Assembly (NCBI RefSeq): GCF_001613245.1
Contig: NZ_BDBZ01000013.1
Coordinates: 124,001-188,000, forward strand
DNA: 64,000 nucleotides
Direction: 5' to 3'
Source: Nocardia speluncae NBRC 108251
GTDB lineage: Bacteria; Actinomycetota; Actinomycetes; Mycobacteriales; Mycobacteriaceae
In this document: in pieces, positions 1 through 9,126 of the stretch
Position numbering within the stretch: the first letter of the stretch is position 1
Layout: each line of letters starts with the position of its first letter
The notes under the pieces: model-generated
Seen by the model: the letters and a program-made list of their open reading frames with translations, nothing else
Told to the model about the DNA's origin: nothing
Database searches by the model: none
Made by a program: the position numbers and the translations under genes

Positions 1-1
1 C

Positions 2-715
2 CTGTTCACCGAGGGTTATTTCGCGACAGCCGGCCCCGATGCGGTGCGCGACGAGCTGTGCGACGAGGCGCTGCGGGTCGGGCGGCTGCTGTGCGCCCTG
101 CTACCGATCGAGGAGCGGGCCGTTCGAGCGGAGGCGCACGGGCTACTGGCCCTCATGCTGCTGACCGACAGCCGCCGCTCGCAGCGCCGCAACAGCGTCG
201 GCGAACTGGTCTCGCTGGAGGAGCAGGACCGCAGCCGGTGGGATCGCCAGGTGATCCGAGCCGGGCTGAACTGCCTGTTGGTCGCGGCCGAGGGCGCCGG
301 GCCGTATCTGGCGCAGGCCCGGATCGCCGCCGCGCATGCCGTCGCCCCGACTTGGGCGGCCACCGACTGGGGCGCGATTGTCGCGGCCTACGACGATCTG
401 CTCGACTACATGCCGTCACCCGCGGCGGGGGTGAACCGTGCGGTCGCGCTGGGTTTTCGCGACGGCCCGGAGGTGGGTCTGCGAGCGCTGGCGGAGATCG
501 CGGACGACAGCCGAGTAGCCGGTGGGCAGCCGATGGCGGCCGCGCGGGCCGATCTGTACCGCCGGGCCGGGCGTTTCACCGAGGCCGCACAGAACTACCG
601 GATTGCGCTGGCTGCCGCCGGCAACGACGGCGCACGCCGATATCTGCGCCGCCGGCTGGACGAAGTCGAGCAGAGCTGTACGGAACCACGGCAGCCGCCC
701 GGCGTGCAGAGGTGA
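2..715 (+). CDS. ECF-type RNA polymerase sigma factor, C-terminal part (5' end outside window)
   Basis: The reading frame is already open at the window edge, so the N-terminal sigma-2/sigma-4 regions are missing here. The visible part (L-F-T-E-G-Y-F near the edge, then G-L-L-A-L-M-L-L, E-Q-D-R-S-R-W-D and a late A-A-R-A-D-L-Y-R-R motif) matches the long alpha-helical C-terminal extension (DUF6596-like) of the ECF family often encoded beside YCII-domain proteins. In that family the extension is thought to modulate activity without a classical anti-sigma factor. The partner gene would lie upstream, outside the window. The family call is good; the regulon cannot be read from here. Confidence 0.85.
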   Translation: MFTEGYFATAGPDAVRDELCDEALRVGRLLCALLPIEERAVRAEAHGLLALMLLTDSRRSQRRNSVGELVSLEEQDRSRWDRQVIRAGLNCLLVAAEGAGPYLAQARIAAAHAVAPTWAATDWGAIVAAYDDLLDYMPSPAAGVNRAVALGFRDGPEVGLRALAEIADDSRVAGGQPMAAARADLYRRAGRFTEAAQNYRIALAAAGNDGARRYLRRRLDEVEQSCTEPRQPPGVQR

Positions 716-751
716 GCGGGCCCGGCGGCCGGGTGTGCTGAGCGAAGCCCG

Positions 752-1576
752 TCAGCGCCACCAGTCGTCGAGCGGGGTCACCGGCACCGTCCGCTTGTGC
801 CGGGTGTTACGGAAGACCGATTCGATCCGCTCGGCAACCTCGGCCGTCACATCCTTGCCTTCGAGGTAGTCGTCGATTTCGCTGTAGCGCAGCCCGAGTG
901 CTTCCTCGTCGGGTAGGGCCGGGCGGTCGTCCTCGAGGTCGGCGGTCGGCACCTTCGACCACAGTCGCGACGGTGCGCCCAGTTCTTGCAGCAGGGCGGC
1001 GCCCTGGCGTTTGGTCAGGCCGGTGAGTGGGGTCAGGTCCACGCCGCCGTCACCGTATTTCGTGAAGAAGCCGGTGACTGCTTCGGCGGCGTGATCGGTG
1101 CCGACCACCAGTAGGTTCTCCTGGCCGGCGAGGGCGTATTGGATCACCATCCGTTCCCGCGCTTTGATATTGCCGCGCACGAAATCGCGTAATTTGCCGA
1201 CCTTCAGTGCCGAAGCCACTTCGGCCGCCACCGCGTTCGCGCCGGGCCGGACATTGACCACCACGGATTCGTCGGGCGCGACGAAGGTCATGGCGACCCG
1301 GGCATCGGACTCGTCGGCCTGCACACCGTAGGGCAGGCGTACCGCGACGAAACGCGCTTCGGCGCCGTCGGCGCGGAGTTCCTCGGCGGCCAGCTGGCAC
1401 AGGCGTCCGGCGAGCGCGCTGTCCTGACCACCGCTGATACCCAGTACGAAACCCTTTGCGGGCGTGGCGCGCAGATAGTCTTTCAGGAAATCGACGCGGC
1501 GCCGCACCTCGTCCTTGGGTTCGATACTCGGCTGTGCACCCAGCTCTGCGATGATCTGATCACGCACGTTTCCCAT
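752..1576 (-). CDS. nadE: NAD(+) synthetase, ammonia-dependent type
   Basis: 274 residues. Catalyses the last step of NAD biosynthesis: ATP-dependent amidation of deamido-NAD. The PP-loop motif S-G-G-Q-D-S (in [12 protein letters not shown]) near residue 45 binds ATP pyrophosphate, and the later G-T-D-H-A-A-E and F-T-K-Y-G-D-G-G motifs are typical of NadE. The length fits the single-domain enzyme. There is no glutaminase (CN-hydrolase) domain, so ammonia must come from elsewhere; many actinobacteria instead have the long glutamine-dependent form. The start is an ATG at 1576. The gene lies 11 nt downstream of the leftward TetR gene and may share its transcript. Confidence 0.93.
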   Translation of the reverse strand: MGNVRDQIIAELGAQPSIEPKDEVRRRVDFLKDYLRATPAKGFVLGISGGQDSALAGRLCQLAAEELRADGAEARFVAVRLPYGVQADESDARVAMTFVAPDESVVVNVRPGANAVAAEVASALKVGKLRDFVRGNIKARERMVIQYALAGQENLLVVGTDHAAEAVTGFFTKYGDGGVDLTPLTGLTKRQGAALLQELGAPSRLWSKVPTADLEDDRPALPDEEALGLRYSEIDDYLEGKDVTAEVAERIESVFRNTRHKRTVPVTPLDDWWR

Positions 1577-1587
1577 GCCGGACCACT

Positions 1588-2307
1588 CTACTGCGCCGCC
1601 GGTCCGGCGACCCGGCGAACCAGGGCTTCCCAGTTGCTCGCGATCTGCTCGCGGGTGTAGCCGAGAGTGCGCAGTTGGTGCAGGACGAGTCCGGCGGCCA
1701 GTACGCCCAGTAGCGCGTCGGCCGACAGACCGCTGTCGCCGGGCGTATCTGCCTCACGGAGCAGCATCGCCACATGGGTTTTCAGCACCCGATAGGGCTG
1801 GCTCGAGTAGTGCCGTTCCGGGGATCCCAGTTCGGCCGCCCGATGGAGTTCGCCCTCCACTTCGATATCGAGCAGCCGGGCCTGCCCGAAGGCGATGAGC
1901 CGGTCCACCGGCGCGGCTCCGGGGCCCAGCGGTGGCGGGCCGAAGATGAACGCTTCCTGCGCCAGGGTTTCGGAATGGTCCAGCAGTGCGTACATGAGGC
2001 CGGTGCGGCTGCCGAAGCGGCGGAACACCGTGCCTTTTCCGACGCCTGCACGTTTGGCCAGGGCGTCCATGGTGAGCGCGTCCACGCCGTGTTCGCGCAC
2101 GAGTTCGCGAGCGGCGTCGAGCAGTCGCCGCCGGTTGCGGGCGGCATCGGCGCGTTCGGCGGGTTCGGTGGTGCCGGGTAGCTGGGGGCCGACCCGATGG
2201 GCCGGCCGGATCGGCGCGGTGGAGAATTCGTCCGCCGGGTACGGCCGGGGCGTTTCGCCGGGGCGTGGGGCGTCCGCCGGGCCTGGGAGGGGTGTGTCGT
2301 AGTTCAC
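1588..2307 (-). CDS. TetR-family transcriptional regulator
   Basis: The N-terminal helix-turn-helix is clear ([11 protein letters not shown], then [18 protein letters not shown]), followed by an all-helical ligand domain. I chose the GTG at 2307, giving about 239 residues, because a purine-rich GGAGG lies 13 nt upstream. An upstream TTG at 2382 would reach into the promoter of the divergent flavin reductase. About 50 Pro-rich residues precede the HTH, so the true start could be further in. Divergent from the FMN reductase at 2403, which is its most likely target. The ligand is unknown. Confidence 0.85.
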   Translation of the reverse strand: MNYDTPLPGPADAPRPGETPRPYPADEFSTAPIRPAHRVGPQLPGTTEPAERADAARNRRRLLDAARELVREHGVDALTMDALAKRAGVGKGTVFRRFGSRTGLMYALLDHSETLAQEAFIFGPPPLGPGAAPVDRLIAFGQARLLDIEVEGELHRAAELGSPERHYSSQPYRVLKTHVAMLLREADTPGDSGLSADALLGVLAAGLVLHQLRTLGYTREQIASNWEALVRRVAGPAAQ

Positions 2308-2402
2308 GGCGGGGGAGGGGCCTCCGGGGAATGTAGCGGACCATGGTCCGGTTGCTCTGTGGGCAGTGCGATCATCACACAACTAGTACCGCAGGAGTGA
2401 AT

Positions 2403-2972
2403 ATGAGCCAGACCCGTATCGTCGTCCTCTTCGGCAGCCTTCGCAGCGCCTCCTTCAGTAAGCAGGTCGCCGAGGCTGCTGTCGCCACCGCGCCGGAGGG
2501 CGCTGAGGTCTCGGTCTACGAGGGTATCGGCGATATCCCGTTCTACAACGAGGATATCGATGTACCGGGTTCGGTTCCGGCTGCCGCAGAGGCGTTGCGT
2601 GACGCGGTGGGGGCGGGTGACGGCCTGCTGTTGATCACCCCCGAATACAACGGGACGCTGCCCGCCGTATTGAAGAACGCGATCGATTGGCTGTCGAGGC
2701 CCTTCGGTGCGGGTGCGATCAAAGACAAGCCGGTCGCGATCGTGAGCGGTTCGATCAGTCCGAATGCCGCCAAGTGGGCGCACGCCGACGCGGTCAAGTC
2801 GGTGGGTATCGCCGGCGGCAAGATTGTCGACGAGGCGCATCTGCACTTCGCCGTCTGGGGCGACCGTTTCGGTGCGAACCATCCGCGTGAGGATGCCGAG
2901 ACCCTGCGCGAATTGGGTGAGGCGCTGCGCGCGCTGGTCAATGCGGCGAGCGGAGAACTCGTCGACGCCTGA
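2403..2972 (+). CDS. NADPH-dependent FMN reductase / quinone reductase-like flavoprotein
   Basis: 189 residues with a flavodoxin-like fold. The FMN phosphate-binding loop G-S-L-R-S-A-S-F-S-K sits near residue 10, and L-L-I-T-P-E-Y-N-G-T-L-P followed by L-K-N-A-I-D-W-L-S is the family signature (ChrR/azoreductase-like). Members reduce quinones, chromate or azo compounds with NAD(P)H and protect against electrophile stress. The ATG at 2403 is preferred over an in-frame upstream GTG because AGGAG lies 5-9 nt before it. It faces a TetR gene, suggesting induction by a small electrophilic ligand. A strong hairpin terminator follows about 80 bp downstream. Confidence 0.9.
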   Translation: MSQTRIVVLFGSLRSASFSKQVAEAAVATAPEGAEVSVYEGIGDIPFYNEDIDVPGSVPAAAEALRDAVGAGDGLLLITPEYNGTLPAVLKNAIDWLSRPFGAGAIKDKPVAIVSGSISPNAAKWAHADAVKSVGIAGGKIVDEAHLHFAVWGDRFGANHPREDAETLRELGEALRALVNAASGELVDA

Positions 2973-3051
2973 TCGCACGAGTATCGGGCCCGGTGCGGGT
3001 GATTGCACGGCCCTCGCTCTCGGGTCGTGAAGTCGGCACTCCTGACGCTGT

Positions 3052-3086
3052 AGCAGGCCGCCCCATCGTGGATGGGGCGGCCTGCT
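3052..3086 (+). terminator. Hairpin terminator after the FMN reductase
   Basis: A perfect 16-bp stem (3052-3067 with 3071-3086) closes a 3-nt GTG loop and is very GC-rich. No U-tract follows, as is common for actinobacterial terminators. It separates the flavin reductase from the nrd promoter region. The rest of the 2973-3586 gap holds the nrd promoter and a roughly 240-nt leader in which I see no gene. Confidence 0.75.
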
Positions 3087-3295
3087 GCTGTCTGGGTTCC
3101 GGGGTGTCGTCGCCGCGGCCGTTCCGTCCGGGTCACGAGGTGCTGTTGAGGTTCCGGCGACTGGTGTGACAGGCGGTGTCATTGCGTTTGCTGAAAAGGA
3201 GCTGGGCCCCGCGCATTGTGATGTGGACCACGGTTGATCCGGCGTGTTGCAACGCTGTCCTGCGGCTTACAGCCGTGAAATCACATGCTTGTGAC

Positions 3296-3343
3296 TCGCA
3301 ACATCTCGTGTTGTTTCGGAATGTCGGCCACTAGGTGTAGTGT
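3296..3343 (+). promoter_or_regulatory. Paired NrdR-like boxes and -10 of the nrdHIE promoter
   Basis: Two 16-bp near-palindromes start 32 bp apart: TCGCAACATCTCGTGT (3296) and CCACTAGGTGTAGTGT (3328). Against the general NrdR box pattern ACACWATATATWGTGT they match at 11 and 12 positions. The second contains TAGTGT, a good -10 hexamer, so a bound repressor would cover the promoter. The same spacing and the same TAGTGT recur upstream of the original nrdF start at 62471-62518, which strengthens the call. NrdR is a dATP/ATP-sensing repressor of ribonucleotide reductase genes; its own gene is not in this window. Confidence 0.7.
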
Positions 3344-3586
3344 CATCGATACCCGAAGGCGGCGGTGTGAAGAACCCGGCGAAGGCGGGTGGAACCGGCC
3401 CGGACATGGTATTTCAGGGCTGGTCCTCGGAGTTTGCGCAGGATCATCGGATCGTGCCGGCACCGCGCTCCGCAGACCGAACACAACCGGCTGCGGATCA
3501 GTCACGCGGAGGGCTCGACCCGGAGGCGGCGGTCCGTCACCACGAGACCGCGAGACACCACACATTGGCACAGGAGAGGGACTCGA

Positions 3587-3817
3587 ATGATTACCGTGTA
3601 CACCAAGCCCGCTTGCGTCCAGTGCAATGCCACCTACAAGGCTCTCGACAAGGTCGGGGTGGAGTACGAGGTCATCGATATCTCCGAAAATCACGATGCT
3701 CGCGACTATGTGATGGCTCTCGGCTATCTACAGGCCCCCGTTGTCGTCTCCGGTGACGAGCACTGGTCCGGCTTCCGGCCCGACCGCATCAAGGCGCTGG
3801 CCACCGTCGCCGCCTGA
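3587..3817 (+). CDS. nrdH: Glutaredoxin-like NrdH redoxin
   Basis: 76 residues, the usual NrdH length. Delivers electrons from thioredoxin reductase to the class Ib ribonucleotide reductase NrdE. The redox motif is C-V-Q-C near residue 11, preceded by the Y-T-K-P of the glutaredoxin fold, and the C-terminal W-S-G-F-R-P-D motif is diagnostic for NrdH. The ATG at 3587 has AGGAG 10 nt upstream. It is the first gene of the nrdHIE operon, behind the NrdR-like boxes at about 3.3 kb. Confidence 0.96.
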   Translation: MITVYTKPACVQCNATYKALDKVGVEYEVIDISENHDARDYVMALGYLQAPVVVSGDEHWSGFRPDRIKALATVAA

Positions 3818-3931
3818 GTGCGTCAGGCCGGAGGCGGCAGCGAAGCGTGACCGCGAAGGGCCCGCGCTCGGGCGCAATAGACACCGCCTAGCGAACCGCG
3901 CCCGATTCGGTTGGGGAACAGGGGAGGTGAA

Positions 3932-4384
3932 ATGTCCGAATCGCATACCTTGGTGTACTTCTCCAGCGCTTCGGAGAACACTCACCGATTCGTCGAGAAG
4001 CTGGATATCCCGGCCCTCCGGATCCCCCTGCACACCACCGCCGAAACGCTGCACGTCGACGAACCCTACGTGCTGATCGTCCCCACCTACGGGGGCGGTC
4101 GGCACGTCTTGGGTTCGGCTCGCTCCGATAAGGAATTCGTACCGCGCCAGGTCGCCAAGTTCCTCAACGATCGGCACAACCGCGCTCTGTTGCGTGGCGT
4201 GATCGCCGCCGGGAACACGAACTTCGGCGACACCTTCTGCTTCGCAGGTGATGTGATTTCCCGCAAATGCGGGGTGCCCTACCTGTACCGCTTCGAACTC
4301 ATGGGAACCGCTGAGGACGTCGCCCGCGTCCGAGAGGGATTGGGATTGTTTTGGCAGCAACAACGACAGCACCAGCAGGTATGA
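3932..4384 (+). CDS. nrdI: Flavodoxin-like NrdI, activator of NrdF
   Basis: 150 residues. NrdI is an FMN protein that supplies the oxidant used to assemble the dimanganese-tyrosyl radical cofactor in NrdF. Visible family motifs are [12 protein letters not shown] near residue 10 (flavin phosphate loop), V-P-T-Y-G-G-G and the G-N-T-N-F-G-D loop. The ATG at 3932 is preceded by GGAGGTGA at 4-nt spacing. Its stop overlaps the ATG of nrdE (ATGA), implying translational coupling. Confidence 0.96.
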   Translation: MSESHTLVYFSSASENTHRFVEKLDIPALRIPLHTTAETLHVDEPYVLIVPTYGGGRHVLGSARSDKEFVPRQVAKFLNDRHNRALLRGVIAAGNTNFGDTFCFAGDVISRKCGVPYLYRFELMGTAEDVARVREGLGLFWQQQRQHQQV

Positions 4385-7300
4385 CGGCCCGGCTGGAGCA
4401 GCCCCCGCAACGCGAAAGCGTTCCCGGTGAGGTCTTGGACTACCACGCCCTCAACGCGATGCTGAACCTGTACGGGCCGAACGGCGAGATCCAGTTCGAG
4501 AAGGATCGCGAGGCCGCCAACCAGTACTTCCTGCAGCACGTCAACCAGAACACCGTCTTCTTCCACAACCTCGACGAGAAGCTCGACTACCTCGTCGAGG
4601 AGAAGTACTACGAGCCCGAGGTGCTCGAGCAGTACGGCCGAGCGTTCGTGAAGAAGCTGTTCCAGCAGGCCTACGACAAGAAGTTCCGGTTCCCGACCTT
4701 CCTCGGGGCGTTCAAGTACTACACCTCCTACACCCTGAAAACCTTCGACGGGAAGCGTTTCCTCGAGCGATTCGAAGACCGGGTGTGCATGGTCGCGCTC
4801 ACCCTGGCCGCCGGTGACGAGGTGCTGGCGCGGCAACTGGTCGAGGAGATCATCGACGGCCGCTTCCAGCCGGCCACTCCCACCTTCCTCAATTCGGGTA
4901 AGAAGCAGCGTGGCGAACCGGTGTCCTGCTTCCCGGCGGGTACCCCGGTGGATACGGTCGACGGCCCGCGGGCCATCGAGACGCTACGTGCGGGGGATCG
5001 AGTACTTTCGCACGACGGCTCGTACTCGGTGGTCGAGGAGCTGATCGAGAATCCCAACAACCAAACCCTGGTCTCCCTTTCGCATTTCGGGCACAAAGAG
5101 CCGATTCGCTGCACCCCCGAGCATCCGATCCTGGTCTGGACCGATCGTGATGTCGAGACCCTCATAGACGGCGACGGTGCCGATCCGTTCAACGGCTTTG
5201 TATGGCTGGCTGCCCAGGATGTTCGGCCGAGCGATTTCATCGTCACGGCGGCGCCGCTGAAAACGCGAGAGCGCCGTATGTTCGATCTGATGGACTTCGT
5301 CGGTGAAGGCGTCTACGAAGAGGCGGACGGCCAGATCCGTAAGGTCAACGCGGACGCCAAGCACAGGAACAAGCAGCGTCACCATCAGCGCTTTGTTGCT
5401 GTCGATCGCTACGTCGAAGAGTGCTATGAACTCGGCCTGATCCTCGGTTGGTACCTCTCCGAGGGGTATGTGTCGAAGCGAGCCGGTGTCGAGGGCGTCC
5501 AGCCGAATGGCGTCCACTTCACACTCGGAGCGTATGAAGCCGAGTATCACGTCGAACTCGGCATGGCATTCAAGCAGGTTTTCGGGGTCGATCTTTCTCT
5601 GCACACGAATCATTCCGATCACTCCACCAAGATGGTGTGCAACAGCAAGGTGGTGGCGTCATTCCTGCTGTCGATGGCTGGAACCGGCTACAGCACGAAA
5701 CGGTTGGCCCATGAGGTGATGACCGCGGACGAAGACTTCCAGCGCGGTCTGCTCGCCGGTTTGTTCCGGGGTGACGGGTGCAGCACCACCGGTGGAATGG
5801 TGCTCGATCTGGTGAATCCAGAGCTGGTAGACCAGGTGCAGCTACTGCTCAGGCGACTCGGCATCATGTCGGTTGTCCGCACTTATATCAACCAGGCCGG
5901 CAACCGGACCGGGCAGGTATTCGTGCCTGGCCTGCCCGGCACGAACGAAGAATTCATCTTCGACATCGGCAAGAACCTACACAACTACACCGGCCGTAAG
6001 GGGACAAAGCGGTCGACCTACCAGGTTGTGCACGGACGTCACGTGTACGGCATCCGGGCGATAGAGCACACCAGCGAAGCGCCGGACAAGGTGTACAACC
6101 TGCACGTCGAGGGGACGCACACTTACACAATTCGCGGCGCGGTGGTCCACAACTGCTTTTTGCTTCGCATCGAGGACAACATGGAGTCCATCGGGCGATC
6201 GATCAACTCCGCGCTGCAGTTGTCCAAGCGTGGTGGCGGGGTTGCGTTGCTGCTCAGCAATATTCGTGAGCACGGGGCGCCGATCAAGAAGATCGAGAAC
6301 CAGTCCTCGGGTGTTATCCCGATCATGAAACTGCTCGAGGATTCGTTCTCCTACGCCAACCAGCTCGGGGCGCGGCAGGGGGCGGGGGCGGTGTACCTGC
6401 ACGCCCACCACCCCGATATCTACCGGTTCCTCGATACCAAACGGGAGAACGCGGACGAGAAGATTCGCATCAAGACCCTCTCGCTCGGTGTGGTGATCCC
6501 CGATATCACCTTCGAACTGGCGAAGAAGAACGAGGACATGTACCTGTTCTCGCCGTATGACGTGGAACGGATCTACGGTAAGCCGTTCGCCGATATCGAC
6601 GTCACCGAGAAGTACTACGAGATGGTCGACGACAAGCGGATCCGCAAGTCGAAGATCAAGGCGCGCGAGTTCTTCCAGACCATCGCCGAGCTGCAGTTCG
6701 AATCCGGCTACCCCTACATCATGTTCGAGGACACGGTGAACCGGGCCAACCCGATCGCCGGCAAGATCACCCATTCGAACCTGTGCTCGGAGATCCTGCA
6801 GGTCTCCACCCCTTCGGTGTACAACGACGATCTCACCTACGCCGAGGTGGGCAAGGACATCTCCTGCAATCTGGGGTCGCTGAACATCGCCAAGGCCATG
6901 GACTCCCCGGACTTCGCGCAGACCATCGAGACAGCGATCCGGGCGCTCACCGCGGTGTCGGATCAGACGCATATCTACTCGGTGCCCTCCATCGAACAGG
7001 GCAACAACTCTTCGCACGCCATCGGCCTGGGGCAGATGAACTTGCACGGCTTCCTGGCGCGGGAACGGATCCACTACGGGTCCGAAGAGGGCCTGGATTT
7101 CACCAACATCTACTTCTACACCGTGGTCTACCACGCCCTGCGCGCCTCGAATCTGCTTGCGCAGGAACGTGGTACATACTTCGGTGGGTTCCCGGAGTCG
7201 AAGTACGCCAGCGGTGAATACTTCGACAAGTACACCGATCAGGTGTGGGAGCCGAAAACCGATCGGGTCGCGCAACTGTTCGCCGGCGCCGATATCCACC

Positions 7301-7767
7301 TCCCCACCCAGGACGATTGGCGGCAGCTGAAGGCCGCGGTCATGGAACACGGCCTCTACAACCAGAATCTGCAGGCTGTTCCGCCGACCGGTTCGATCTC
7401 CTACATCAACCACTCCACCAGTTCCATTCACCCGGTGGCGTCGAAGATCGAGATTCGCAAGGAAGGCAAGATCGGCCGCGTCTACTATCCGGCCCCGTAC
7501 ATGACCAACGACAACCTGGACTACTACCAGGACGCGTATGAGATCGGCTACGAGAAGATCATCGACACCTACGCCGCCGCCACCCAGCATGTGGACCAGG
7601 GCCTGTCGCTGACACTGTTCTTCAAGGACACCGCCAGCACTCGCGACCTGAACCGCGCCCAGATCTACGCCTGGCGCAAGGGCATCAAAACCCTCTACTA
7701 CATCCGCCTGCGGCAGATGGCGCTGGAAGGCACCGAGGTCGAGGGCTGCGTGAGCTGCATGCTCTGA
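4381..7767 (+). CDS. nrdE: Class Ib ribonucleoside-diphosphate reductase large subunit, interrupted by an intein
   Basis: 1,128-residue precursor; removing the intein leaves 719 residues, normal for NrdE. It reduces ribonucleoside diphosphates to dNDPs with NrdF, NrdI and NrdH. The catalytic N-x-C-x-E motif (N-L-C-S-E) carries the thiyl cysteine; the redox-active pair is the Cys directly after the intein (C-F-L-L-R) and the Cys in D-I-S-C-N-L-G-S-L. The C-terminal G-C-V-S-C-M-L tail is the NrdH-reduced shuttle pair. I chose the ATG at 4381 because it overlaps the nrdI stop; a TTG at 4351 would add ten residues. An 11-bp hairpin follows the stop. Confidence 0.96.
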   Translation: MTARLEQPPQRESVPGEVLDYHALNAMLNLYGPNGEIQFEKDREAANQYFLQHVNQNTVFFHNLDEKLDYLVEEKYYEPEVLEQYGRAFVKKLFQQAYDKKFRFPTFLGAFKYYTSYTLKTFDGKRFLERFEDRVCMVALTLAAGDEVLARQLVEEIIDGRFQPATPTFLNSGKKQRGEPVSCFPAGTPVDTVDGPRAIETLRAGDRVLSHDGSYSVVEELIENPNNQTLVSLSHFGHKEPIRCTPEHPILVWTDRDVETLIDGDGADPFNGFVWLAAQDVRPSDFIVTAAPLKTRERRMFDLMDFVGEGVYEEADGQIRKVNADAKHRNKQRHHQRFVAVDRYVEECYELGLILGWYLSEGYVSKRAGVEGVQPNGVHFTLGAYEAEYHVELGMAFKQVFGVDLSLHTNHSDHSTKMVCNSKVVASFLLSMAGTGYSTKRLAHEVMTADEDFQRGLLAGLFRGDGCSTTGGMVLDLVNPELVDQVQLLLRRLGIMSVVRTYINQAGNRTGQVFVPGLPGTNEEFIFDIGKNLHNYTGRKGTKRSTYQVVHGRHVYGIRAIEHTSEAPDKVYNLHVEGTHTYTIRGAVVHNCFLLRIEDNMESIGRSINSALQLSKRGGGVALLLSNIREHGAPIKKIENQSSGVIPIMKLLEDSFSYANQLGARQGAGAVYLHAHHPDIYRFLDTKRENADEKIRIKTLSLGVVIPDITFELAKKNEDMYLFSPYDVERIYGKPFADIDVTEKYYEMVDDKRIRKSKIKAREFFQTIAELQFESGYPYIMFEDTVNRANPIAGKITHSNLCSEILQVSTPSVYNDDLTYAEVGKDISCNLGSLNIAKAMDSPDFAQTIETAIRALTAVSDQTHIYSVPSIEQGNNSSHAIGLGQMNLHGFLARERIHYGSEEGLDFTNIYFYTVVYHALRASNLLAQERGTYFGGFPESKYASGEYFDKYTDQVWEPKTDRVAQLFAGADIHLPTQDDWRQLKAAVMEHGLYNQNLQAVPPTGSISYINHSTSSIHPVASKIEIRKEGKIGRVYYPAPYMTNDNLDYYQDAYEIGYEKIIDTYAAATQHVDQGLSLTLFFKDTASTRDLNRAQIYAWRKGIKTLYYIRLRQMALEGTEVEGCVSCML
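4927..6153 (+). mobile_element. NrdE intein with LAGLIDADG (DOD) homing endonuclease
   Basis: 409 codons inserted in frame between Ser and Cys of the conserved extein V-S/C-F-L-L. Splicing block A starts [10 protein letters not shown]; block B has R-C-T-P-E-H-P with the TxxH residues; block F reads [10 protein letters not shown]; block G ends V-V-H-N followed by the +1 Cys. All four splicing residues (Cys1, block B His, His-Asn end, Cys+1) are present. The endonuclease motifs [12 protein letters not shown] and [10 protein letters not shown] keep their acidic residues, so both splicing and homing look intact. Insertion is directly before a redox-active Cys of NrdE. Confidence 0.96.
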
Positions 7768-7784
7768 CAGCGGAAACTTCGTAC

Positions 7785-7820
7785 CCGGCGCGGGCAGGCA
7801 TCGAAGCCGGCCCGCGCCGG
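7785..7820 (+). terminator. Hairpin terminator after nrdE
   Basis: An 11-bp perfect GC stem (7785-7795 with 7810-7820) around a 14-nt loop, 17 nt after the nrdE stop. It sits between convergent nrdE and the leftward MarR gene and could stop both transcripts. Confidence 0.7.
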
Positions 7821-7882
7821 TGCTCTTCCGGGAGTGGTGAGGTCGCGGCCTGCGGGGGCCGGTATCCACCACTGTTGCGTGA

Positions 7883-8365
7883 TCAATCACCCAGCCACTG
7901 CGTGGCATCGAGCCGGAAAGCGCTCGGTGCGGCCACGGTGTGCAGACTGTCCTCCAGTGCACGCAATTGTTGCTCGCCCAGTGTGTGCGACCACTGCGCG
8001 CGCAGCCGGTCGAGGATCGCGGCCGAGCGGGTGAGCATGTCGTATCCGTGCGCGGTGGGGCGCACCAGCCGGCGGCGCGCGTCGGTGGGGTCGGTGGCGC
8101 GTTCGGCGTAGCCGAGGTCGATGAGGCGATCGACGGTTTTGCCCGCGGCCTGTTTGGAGATTCCGAGCCGGCGGCCGATATCGCTGGCGGTCGCTCCGTC
8201 CGGGCCGATTGCCTGCATGGCGAAGCCGTGGGCGGGTCGCGCATGGGGGTGGCCCTGGCGGGCGAGTTGGTCGTGTAGCTCGTCGATGAGGGTGCGGAAT
8301 CCCGCCAGCAGGAGCAACGGAAGTTCGTAACCTGCCCGGTGGGAGTCTGTGTTTTCCCGGGTCAT
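7883..8365 (-). CDS. MarR-family transcriptional regulator
   Basis: 160 residues with the MarR winged helix: A-S-D-I-G-R-R-L-G-I-S-K-Q-A-A-G-K-T-V-D recognition region, then the wing D-P-T-D-A-R-R-R-L-V-R-P-T. MarR proteins are usually dimeric repressors released by phenolic or oxidising ligands. The ATG at 8365 lies beside a double palindrome (8386-8424) shared with the divergent AhpD-like gene. It therefore probably represses that gene and itself. Confidence 0.92.
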   Translation of the reverse strand: MTRENTDSHRAGYELPLLLLAGFRTLIDELHDQLARQGHPHARPAHGFAMQAIGPDGATASDIGRRLGISKQAAGKTVDRLIDLGYAERATDPTDARRRLVRPTAHGYDMLTRSAAILDRLRAQWSHTLGEQQLRALEDSLHTVAAPSAFRLDATQWLGD

Positions 8366-8385
8366 CGCACCCCCTTGGCTATATA

Positions 8386-8424
8386 GACAACCTGGTTTAC
8401 TATCAGTTCGTCAACCATGTTGTC
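8386..8424. promoter_or_regulatory. Double operator between MarR and the AhpD-like gene
   Basis: Two 15-bp inverted arms, GACAACCTGGTTTAC (8386) and GTCAACCATGTTGTC (8410), match at 13 of 15 positions when one is reversed. Each arm also contains its own small dyad (AACC-T-GGTT and CAAC-CAT-GTTG). This is the size and symmetry expected for two MarR dimers side by side. An AT-rich stretch (TATATAG) at the left flank could be a -10 for the leftward gene. Confidence 0.7.
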
Positions 8425-8441
8425 CATATTAGGAGGCCGTG

Positions 8442-8951
8442 ATGTTCGCCCCGCATACAGTCGAAACCGCTCCCGAGGGATCGCGCGCAACGATGGCTGC
8501 CATGGCCGGCGCCGGGGGCGGAGTGGTGCCCGACGCTGTCGCCAGGCTGGCCGCCTCACCGGAACTACTGACCGGGTTCCTGGATATGACCGCGCGATTC
8601 GACCGGTGCACGCTGGATCCGATCGCGCGGGAGGTGGTCATCATGACGGTGGCGGTACACAACGACTGCCACATATGTATTGCAATGCACGCCGGCAAGC
8701 TGCGGAAACTCGGTGCCCCGCCGGAACTGGCCGCGGCCCTGCGCGGGCAGCAGCCACTCGCCGATGAGCGCCTCGAAGCGGTCCGGGTATTCACCCGCGA
8801 GGTCATGGCCACCGCCGGCGCCGTGGATACTCGGGCGGTCGAGGCATTCTCGGCGCACGGATACACCGAGCGCAACGCGCTCGAGGTCGTACTGGGCGTC
8901 GGGACGTACACGCTCTCGACATTCGCCAACCGGCTGGTCAGAGCTGCGTAG
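8442..8951 (+). CDS. Carboxymuconolactone decarboxylase / AhpD-like family protein
   Basis: 169 residues, all-helical. The AhpD-type redox and proton-relay motif C-H-I-C-I-A-M-H is present near residue 74, following V-V-I-M-T-V-A-V. Such proteins act as alkylhydroperoxidase-like disulfide reductases; true decarboxylases usually lack the CxxC. The ATG at 8442 has AGGAGG 5 nt upstream; the GTG three bases earlier is too close to it. Control by the divergent MarR is likely, giving a small peroxide or quinone response unit. Confidence 0.88.
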   Translation: MFAPHTVETAPEGSRATMAAMAGAGGGVVPDAVARLAASPELLTGFLDMTARFDRCTLDPIAREVVIMTVAVHNDCHICIAMHAGKLRKLGAPPELAAALRGQQPLADERLEAVRVFTREVMATAGAVDTRAVEAFSAHGYTERNALEVVLGVGTYTLSTFANRLVRAA

Positions 8952-9126
8952 GCGACTCTGTCCGTGGACAGTTCCGCCGGTTCACCTCCCTGGCGGAATC
9001 GGTGATGGCGGCCTCCCGGTCCGGACCCCGGCCGACACATGCGCGCCTGTATCCACGAGCCCCTGTCGTTGATGCCGGGGGAAATAGGGTCTGTGGGGCG
9101 ATTCGGGCCGCTGTGAGTATTGCCCG

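Noticed and set aside
3344..3586. Cobalamin riboswitch in the long nrdH leader.
   Set aside because: No recognisable B12-box; such switches usually precede class II nrd genes in actinobacteria, not nrdHIE.
5977..8244. A 755-codon open frame antisense to nrdE.
   Set aside because: It mirrors the codon bias of nrdE on the opposite strand, has no ribosome site and no recognisable domain; nrdE is certain.
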